Shown: positions 57,232 to 64,000 of the stretch, in pieces
How the letters are laid out: each line of letters begins with the position of its first letter
Numbering within the stretch: the stretch's first letter is position 1
Assembly (NCBI GenBank): GCA_038373865.1
Contig: JAXGGA010002892.1
Coordinates: forward strand, 1-64,000
Origin: Uloborus plumipes
Lineage: Eukaryota > Arthropoda > Arachnida > Araneae > Uloboridae
Direction of reading: 5' to 3'
Length of the DNA: 64,000 bases
The notes under the pieces: generated by a model
Seen by the model: the letters and a program-made list of their open reading frames with translations, nothing else
Told to the model about the DNA's origin: nothing
The model's database searches: none
Translations under genes and position numbers: made by a program

Positions 57232-57579
57232 CGGCATGGAGCTAGTATCGAGGGGAGATGGCACGGCCGCGAAGATCAGAGGAATCAGGGTTGCATTTTC
57301 CTGCCATGCATTGCTCTTTCTGATCGGCACAAGCAAACCAGGGGATTAATGCTTTTCTACGAGAATTTCGAAAACTTTCGGCTCCTATATTTTATTCGGA
57401 TTTCATATAATCTTTCAACCAATGCAAAAAATAGTTACAGCATAGTTTCAGGAAGTTCTCATTTTAAAATGGGCAATATTAGAGCCGATTTAATTATAGA
57501 AAATACGTGTTTTCATCATGTATTTTCTTATGCTTTGGTAGCTTGCGCATCGATATCTTAGCTGTTTTTCACAAGTTTT

Positions 57580-60300
57580 CTTCAATGTTAATCAGCAATT
57601 AAGTGCCTAATACAATTAGAAAAATCTCCCCCTTTCCCAAATGATTTTTTTTAATGATACGATTAAAGCAACATTAAAATCCCTCTCAGCCGGAAAAAAG
57701 GAATTTAATTTAAATGCGACTTATTTTAACCCGAAAAATATTAGTCCCCCACCTAGAAGAGAAAGGAATTAGTCCCCCGTCCTAGAAGAAAAGTAATTTT
57801 ATTGAAATACTCGTTCACGGTAAAAAAAAAAAAAAATAAGTGAATTGAAACAATGAACAATTTTAAATCCCCCTTTCAAAAAAAAAAAATTAAAACTTAG
57901 TTAAAATACACATTTAATTACAATAATCAATTTACTAATAAAAAAAATAACGAAACCAAAATACGCAACACCCCACAAGAAAAATATACCCCCCCCAACA
58001 CACACAAAGGAAAAAAACTAGCTGTCGTGGCCGTCACGAAACTTTCTTCTATATCTATCTTATGAATTCCGGTTACAAAATAAAATACGTACTCCCCCGA
58101 GTAATTGGAGACAGCTACAATTTCCCAATTATCGTAATAACCCTGCAAATTCAGAATCAATGAGCGAAATTGGAAATCATTGCAAAAGCCTTGTTTAGAT
58201 TAATTGCAAACATTTTATTTGTTAGTAAAAAGAAATTGGCAACAGTTAAAAATTTCAAATCATTGAAAGTTTTCAGCTGTTTTGATAATTAAATAGCGTG
58301 AAAGCGATTTTTTAATGAATTAATTTTTCGCATTGTTGACTAAGCGCAAAAATCACCCCACCCTCCTCCTGGGGCGATTGGCGCCAAAATTGAATCGATG
58401 CTTGCTTCCATATTGGGTTAGTGTGATTCCAAATTTCATTCAAATCGCAGCAATATTTCCCGAGATACAGTAGGTGCAATGACAAAATAAGCACTTTTGA
58501 TTGCTCCACCCCCCTTTGAGATATTGACACACAAATTGAATCAGCACCTGCACTCAATAGGGTCTACCTATAGACCAATTTTCGTTTGATTCCGCCGGTT
58601 ACTTCCTGAGATATAGCAGTCACCCTCGTGCAGAACACGTGCGATTGCTCCACCCCCCTTGGAGATATTGACAAACAAATTGAATCAGCACCTGTACTCA
58701 GTAGGATCTACCTATGGACTAATTTTCGTTTGATTCCGCCGGTTACTTCCTGAGATATAGCAATCACCTCCGCGCAGAACACGTGCGATTGCTCCACCCC
58801 CCTTGGAGGAATTCGCTAAAAAAAGTCAGGTGCACCAGTTCACATGGTGGTACATATGTGCAAAAATTTTTGTTCGATTTCATTCAGTAGTTTTTGCTCT
58901 AGCGCGGCCACAAAAACTGGTCACACACATACAGACTCACACACACACAGACAGACAGACAGACAGACATTTTCCAAAAATGGTCGAAATGGACTCAGCG
59001 CACCTCAAAACGTGCAAATCCGTCAAAATTCGACATTCGAAAATTTTCACGAAACCAATACTTTCTTCTATATATTAGATATAGAAGAAAGTAAAAAGCT
59101 TTGCAAGTTTTATTCAAAAGATGAAAAGACTATCTCTCCCCGAAGAAACAGAATTTTCATACAATATATTTCGCGTGGTATACCCCACCCCCCATAAAGA
59201 TTAGTTCAATGAAAATAAGTATTACAAATATAGGTAAAATACAGCAACTGCCCCCACCCCTTAATGCAGTATAATTAAAAACGATTACAATTTGAAAACT
59301 TAAATATTCACTTCTCAAGAATACAGAATCATAAATTATCAACCAATAGAATCAAAAAAAATATACCCTCCCCTTCCCAAAGAAAAAAGCATCTAACTAA
59401 ATATGCACTGCAATTGAAATGAAGCCGCTGTCCGATTAAAATGAAACAAAAATCCGACTCTTCCCGCAGAAAAATAGAATGCAATTTAAATCCGCCTTAT
59501 AATTCGGAACATTTAAATATCTCCCTTCTCCCCACAAAGTAATAATAATAATTTGAATAAGATACACATTTATTAAAATGAAACAAAAACCCATAAAAAA
59601 CCTTCAAATAAAATACGCAATACGGATAATAAGGAAAAAAATATAATCCCCCCCCCTCATCACATAAAATTAAATATAATTAATAAAAATAAATTACATA
59701 AAATCACATAAAAAGATTTCAAATTAAATCCGCACTATGATTCAAAAACTAAAAACATCCACCCCTCCCGTTTTAAAGCAGAATTTAATTAAACTAAGTA
59801 TTAATTACAGAATGAAAGAACTGATTCCTCGGAAGAAAGAATAGTTTAATGACAATATTCAAAACGAAAATCTGACCCCCGCCCCCCTCACCGAAGGGAA
59901 GAAAAATAAATAGGCATTTCAGTTGGGGGAGGATCACCCTCTCTGTACTTAAACTAAACTAAAAAAAATAATTTAGTTTAAGTACGCATTGAAAAAAAAA
60001 AAAAAAAACACGAAAGTACCCCCTCCCCCTTGAAGAATTTTATAAAAATATTCCTTTGAAACAAAATAAAAAGTCGCCTCTTCCAACAAAGACAGAAGAT
60101 GTGAAAATATATGCACGATTTTTGTAAAAATGTACTCTGTACATAATGATTCATTCTAGAGTCCTATCTAATTCATTCAAATTATCGTGAAATTTAATAA
60201 AAGTATCAAATCCTTTGATGCAACTTAAAAAGCGAAAAAACTCTGTCTTAGGTCTAAAATTGAATTATCAAAGTTATCTTACAAAATTAGGGAAAAAGCT
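57580..60300. repeat. Degenerate A/C-rich periodic DNA
   Basis: Outside the HINE-like insertion (58017-59098) the plus strand is poor in G and repeats loosely: AT-rich words such as ATTTAAT alternate with CCCCCTCCCC runs every 60-90 bp. It looks like an ancient tandem array. No coding sequence. Confidence 0.45.
58017..59098 (-). mobile_element. Helentron/HINE-like element copy 2, 1082 bp
   Basis: Nearly identical to copy 1 from ACTAGCTGTCGTGGCCGTCA through GAAGAAAGTAAAAAG, but unrelated outside these limits. It has 144-bp unit starts at 58499, 58643 and 58787 only, so it is 143 bp shorter, one repeat unit. It carries the same (CAGA)n tract and terminal hairpins. Confidence 0.67.
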
Positions 60301-60304
60301 TGAA

Positions 60305-60529
60305 AATTAAATGGCCTCACAAACAGCACTTTCAGCTGTCAGATCGGCACAAACAAGGCCTGCAGGGTTGCCGTTCGGCAGGACGTCACTGGGTACGATG
60401 TCATCTCCCCTACCCTCGATAATAGCTCCATGGGTCCACGGCGTGGAAGGCCAACGCCTTGCCAGTTGCCACCACGCCATCAGCCGTTTTTTTTTTTTTT
60501 AAATATTTGTTTACAGAAACAATGTGGCC
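60305..60529 (+). repeat. Repeat related to the flanks of MITE X
   Basis: Segment around 60404-60447 (CTCGATAATAGCTCCATGGG) is related, in reverse, to the two flanks of MITE X joined together, i.e. an unoccupied relative of that site. A 63-codon frame here ends in a Phe run from poly-T and is not considered a gene. Confidence 0.4.
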
Positions 60530-60827
60530 TAAGGCCCCTATATATACGAGCCGGCGCATCAAGATTAAGTTTCACCACTTTGGATCCAGCGCGTGTTATT
60601 GTGTTTGAGTGGTTGTCTTTTCTGGCCAGTAATCGCGTTTTGGTAATTTTTCACTGTGAGCAAATATTAGCGGCACGTGGATTTGGCAAAGCTTAGCAAT
60701 GTGCCAAAACTTTTTTCTTGTAACCCTACTCCGCAACAATGAAAAATTGAAAGTAAAAGTTAAGGAATTGGATCCAAAGTGGTGAAACTTAATCTTGATG
60801 CGTCGGCCTGTCTATATAGCGGCTCTA
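60530..60827. mobile_element. MITE, 298 bp, 8-bp duplication
   Basis: Flanked by ATGTGGCC (60522-60529, 60828-60835). Ends TAAGGCCCCTATATA and TAGAGCCGCTATATA (reverse). Inverted repeats extend about 60 bp, including AAGATTAAGTTTCACCACTT. Non-coding. Confidence 0.82.
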
Positions 60828-61879
60828 ATGTGGCCGAGTGACGGAGTTTTAACCGAAGCTTTTTCACGCGTAGACGAGCAGTTTTAAGGAAATGGCTTCG
60901 ATTCTCATTCCCATCGGACTTCTATTTGACTTTTAACCTGATTAACAAACTTTCGAAATAATGAAAACACATAATAATAATAATATAATAGCAATAGTAA
61001 TCAGGGCCGTCGCTAGCTGAAATATCTGGGGGGGTGTTGAGAATTTGGCGGCCCTGGGCTCATCATATAGGGGGGGGGTGAGGGAGATAGCTTCCCCCGA
61101 GCTTTGAAATCTAATATTTTTTTACAAAGGTGGAAGGTGGACGCAATTTTAGTTTTTTGATTTTTTCCTATAAAATTAGCATTTAGTATACCCCCTCCTC
61201 CAACACATGGAAAAATTCAAAATGACAAGCCTGAGTGGCTACAAACAGCTTTTGAGTTTTTGAGCACATGCTTAAAACTTTAAATTAATATGCAGAACTA
61301 TTTATACAAACACCATATAAATGTTAAATACCAAAAATATTAATAAACAATAAATAATAATAATAAGCATTTATTTGTTAAAGTCTTACCCTTTGGGCAA
61401 TCTGCTCTGTGCCGGGCATATTTTTAACGATTCATGAGGTACCTTTTTCTTCTTCCCGTGTTTTGCGGTGATTGTCCCTTGAGCATTCATGCTATTAAGT
61501 TTTGTGGGAAACGCAGATAAAGTTCAACTGCCTAAAAATGTTCTGGACATGCAGATCCAATTAATTACCATTTAAAAAAAATTTTCCCGATAAATATGAG
61601 TATTTTTCTTTTTTTCTTCTTCCTTTTTTCTTTTTTTAAATTGCAAGTTGAAAATCCAGTTTGTTCAACAAAAAAGTAACAAAAAAAAAAACTATTGAAA
61701 AGAGACAAAATTTTTAATCTACTCCTTAGTTTTTTAAAAATACATTTCACAAATTTTATTGGTAAAAAAAATAATAATTTAAAATTGACAGCGCCTGTGT
61801 TTCAATGTAGCCCATTTGCTTGCTAAACTCTTTAAATTTATAGCGTCTGTAATATCTTTCTCACATGCCAGCAGTACTA

Positions 61880-62368
61880 TAGAGAGTCTAAACGCTAGTC
61901 TCCCATTGTACTCCTCAAAACATTTTTGATGAATTTCTGTTTACTGAAGGTTCTTTCATTGGTAGCAACTGTTACCGGAGAAGTAAATCCAAGCCGACAA
62001 GCGCAGTAAGCCAATGGAAGGGCGGACTTGAGCTTCTGTGCTTCAATCATTACTTCTGATAACGTTTCTACTCCATTTTCATTGCACTTATCAGATAAAA
62101 TTTCCAATTCAGCTTGAAGTCCCAAAGGATCCATGTATAAATTAGAATTGGGGAAAAAATTAATGAATGCCTCTATATTGGTGGAACTCATTTGGACTCT
62201 GGAAAGCGGTGGACTTAATAGGAGGAATAGAGGCTTCATCTCCTCTAAGTTCGCATTCATATTGTCTTTCGTCATAGTTAACAAATTGGCTAATAGCATC
62301 TTGAACTGCTGTCGAAAATATGGTTTAAAATCGATGCTCGCAGCGCATTTGTTTGTTTCCTTTTTCAT
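61880..62368 (-). pseudogene. hAT transposase C-terminal remnant
   Basis: The minus frame from 62368 to 61895 (157 codons) ends with A-T-N-E-R-T-F-S-K-Q-K-F-I-K-N and L-R-S-T-M, the conserved hAT dimerisation region (V-A-x-x-E-R-x-F-S). This version, with long upstream Leu- and Asp-rich stretch, resembles the ZMYM-type hAT proteins. The BED finger and catalytic core are absent and a stop follows soon after the motif. Non-functional. Confidence 0.8.
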
Positions 62369-62455
62369 CCGAAAAAAACGGACAATGAGCAGTTTTGCGT
62401 CGTTTGACTGCGATGTGATTTAGAAAAAAAATCTGGAGCATCACAGTAACTTTTA

Positions 62456-62599
62456 GGGCCCTGCTCCACATCAGCGGAAAACGCGAGCGTAAAGCAGAAA
62501 CGTAAAATGGATTTAATGGTGTTCCTATGGAAAGTACCCGGATTTTCGGTTTCTGCCTTCGGTTTTGGTCGCGTTTTCCGCTGATGTGGAGCAGGGTCC
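62456..62599. mobile_element. Small inverted-repeat MITE inside the hAT, 144 bp
   Basis: Ends share CCCTGCTCCACATCAGCGG followed by AAAACGCGA in inverted orientation. Flanking triplets TTA and ATA could be an aged 3-bp duplication. No coding content. Confidence 0.68.
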
Positions 62600-63551
62600 A
62601 TACCGTGTGGCCGTGTGCACAATATTCACCAATATATGCGATTTTCATTTTGATGGTCTGAGGAGGTTGAAAGAGCCTCCTCAATGTGCCGCAGAGAGGG
62701 CAACCGCATTTAATTCTCCCCCCCCTTTTTTATTTCAGTATAATAAACTTTTATTATTATTATTATTATTTCTTCAAATTTACTACATAAAAAAATTCGT
62801 TCGGTCCCAACACAAAGTGAAAAGTGATAAATTTTCTTTTTAATTATCTTCAGTTTAAACATTGCACTATCTTTCAATAATGGTATTTTGTGTGATTTTC
62901 TTCAATTTAAATTTATTTAAAATATAAAATTTGGCGGCCCTCTGCATATATTCTTTTTTTTTTTTTCAATATTGCATCGATCTTGTTGAATCATGTATAC
63001 ATAATTTGATTTATGTTTTATTAATTTAACTAATTTTAGAAATAGAGGTTCGCGTATCTTTTAAAGCTCTCGCACACATTTATACAGTACTTTTTTTTTC
63101 CAAACTGGGCAGGACGACCTATAGTTTCCCGTTTACATGACACCCTGAACGAGAAAATTTCGTATTTTTCGCAACGAATATTGCTGTGAAGGAATCTTAA
63201 CTATTTTTCGCGGCCCCAATTATTTATTTTTCATAAGTAATAATTGGGGCCGCGGAAAATACAGGACATTTTTAAAAAATCAGGTTCACTTATATTCTTA
63301 ATAATGCTTAAATTATTCCGCTTCTCTTTTAAATTTCATTTAAAGTCCTGAAATTTTTCTAAAATTTCATTTTAATAATAAAATAAAATCGGCGGCCCCT
63401 TTCTTCAGAAAAGTGAGGGGGTGTAGCACCCCCCCACACCCCCCTTGCCGACGGCCCTGATAGTAATAGGGCAGTAGCAGCCACACGCTGCTTTTTGCAT
63501 GGCAACGGCACTTGGCAACCGTTCCTGGTGGACAAGCAACTCCACGTTTAC

Positions 63552-63992
63552 CTAGAGCTCCTTTAGAGGACAGGCTGACTTATCCGACATTTTGGTTCCA
63601 AGACACTCTTGGATCCAGCCTTGTTACACATATTTGAAACACATTAATATTATACCTGGTTGCTCTGGCGTAAAATAACTTATGATTAGTCGGATAAAGC
63701 ACCATATTAGGTAAATTTAAAAGATAACTTATTTCTCGAATTTAAAAACAGTTTATTGGGAAATGTTTCATGAAACTGGGTCTATTTTCATATTGCAGTT
63801 GTTTTAAGCCTGAGTTTATGAAATGTTTTTGTCATATAGACAAAAATAGTTAACTATCATCTATGCAGCTACAATTCAAGCTTAGCTTCCACTTTTCTTC
63901 AATGCGACTTGAGTACAGATACCAGTGGTTCCACGCCCGCCGCTTTGGAACCAAAATGTCGGATGAGTCAGCTCCCCTCTTATAGGAGCCTT
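63552..63992 (-). mobile_element. MITE Y, 441 bp, 8-bp duplication
   Basis: Flanked by ACGTTTAC (63544-63551 and 63993-64000, the last eight bases of the window). Homologous to MITE X in reverse orientation, sharing inverted TCCGACATTTTGGTTCCAA and outer GAGGGGAGCTGACTC-like ends. Termini uncertain by about 2 bp. Confidence 0.75.
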
Positions 63993-64000
63993 ACGTTTAC

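Larger units (their letters stand above)
61002..63459. mobile_element. hAT-superfamily element with transposase relic, 2.46 kb
   Basis: Identical 8-mers ATAGTAAT flank it (60994-61001, 63460-63467). Both ends read CAGGGCCGTCG. It contains a minus-strand transposase remnant and a smaller MITE at 62456-62599. Confidence 0.9.

Noticed and set aside
51817..59098. Segmental duplication as explanation for the two ~1.1-kb copies
   Set aside because: Similarity stops exactly at the same terminal sequences and the flanks are unrelated, so independent insertion is more likely.
1..64000. tRNA or rRNA genes
   Set aside because: No stretch with a complete A-box/B-box cloverleaf or rRNA signature was recognised by eye; a covariance-model scan would be needed to be certain.

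Overview
The window is AT-rich animal nuclear DNA, almost certainly from an arthropod. Genes are split by long introns, there are no bacterial-style operons, and most of the length is layered transposon debris. A chelicerate, perhaps a spider, is my best guess from the cysteine-rich secreted protein and the repeat styles, but the sequence alone does not prove it.

One protein-coding gene dominates. It lies on the minus strand from about 41.8 kb down to about 1.7 kb. I assembled 13 coding exons by hand from GT-AG splice sites. They join without a frame break into 1608 nt (535 residues plus stop). All 12 introns are phase 1, so every internal exon is symmetric. The product is predicted to be secreted: a 19-residue signal peptide, a short sequon-bearing exon, a divergent half VWC-like exon, two canonical ten-cysteine VWC domains, and two copies of a small C-x4-C-x4-C-x9-C-x2-C-x-C module. 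An acidic, probably disordered linker of about 210 residues separates the two modules. Intron 1 is 22.7 kb; two exons have only 8 and 13 codons' worth of sequence.

The rest is repeats. 1-19 kb: gene body with small MITEs, a diverged tandem triplication (3.2-3.6 kb), and a strongly G-rich, C-poor block (9.2-11.5 kb) that may be an assembly or sequencing problem. 19-34 kb: intron 1 with paired pogo-like MITEs, a 1.3-kb inverted-repeat element and a piggyBac relic. 34-41 kb: a Russian-doll nest in which an AT-rich repeat holds an hAT element, which holds a foldback element with arms of 16-bp tandem repeats and, separately, another repeat carrying a deleted mariner. 41-45 kb: 5' end of the gene, a palindromic Harbinger-like MITE, nested hAT MITEs and a hairpin-centred inverted duplication. 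45-64 kb: intergenic DNA with two copies of a Helentron/HINE-like element carrying 144-bp internal repeats (4 versus 3 unit starts), a separate 146-147-bp tandem array, a six-fold GTAACTTACGTTAC element split by an hAT insertion, a Harbinger-like element, and an hAT element with a transposase remnant.

Target-site duplications were read directly for many elements and give a relative insertion order. I saw no rRNA, tRNA, CRISPR array or viral gene.
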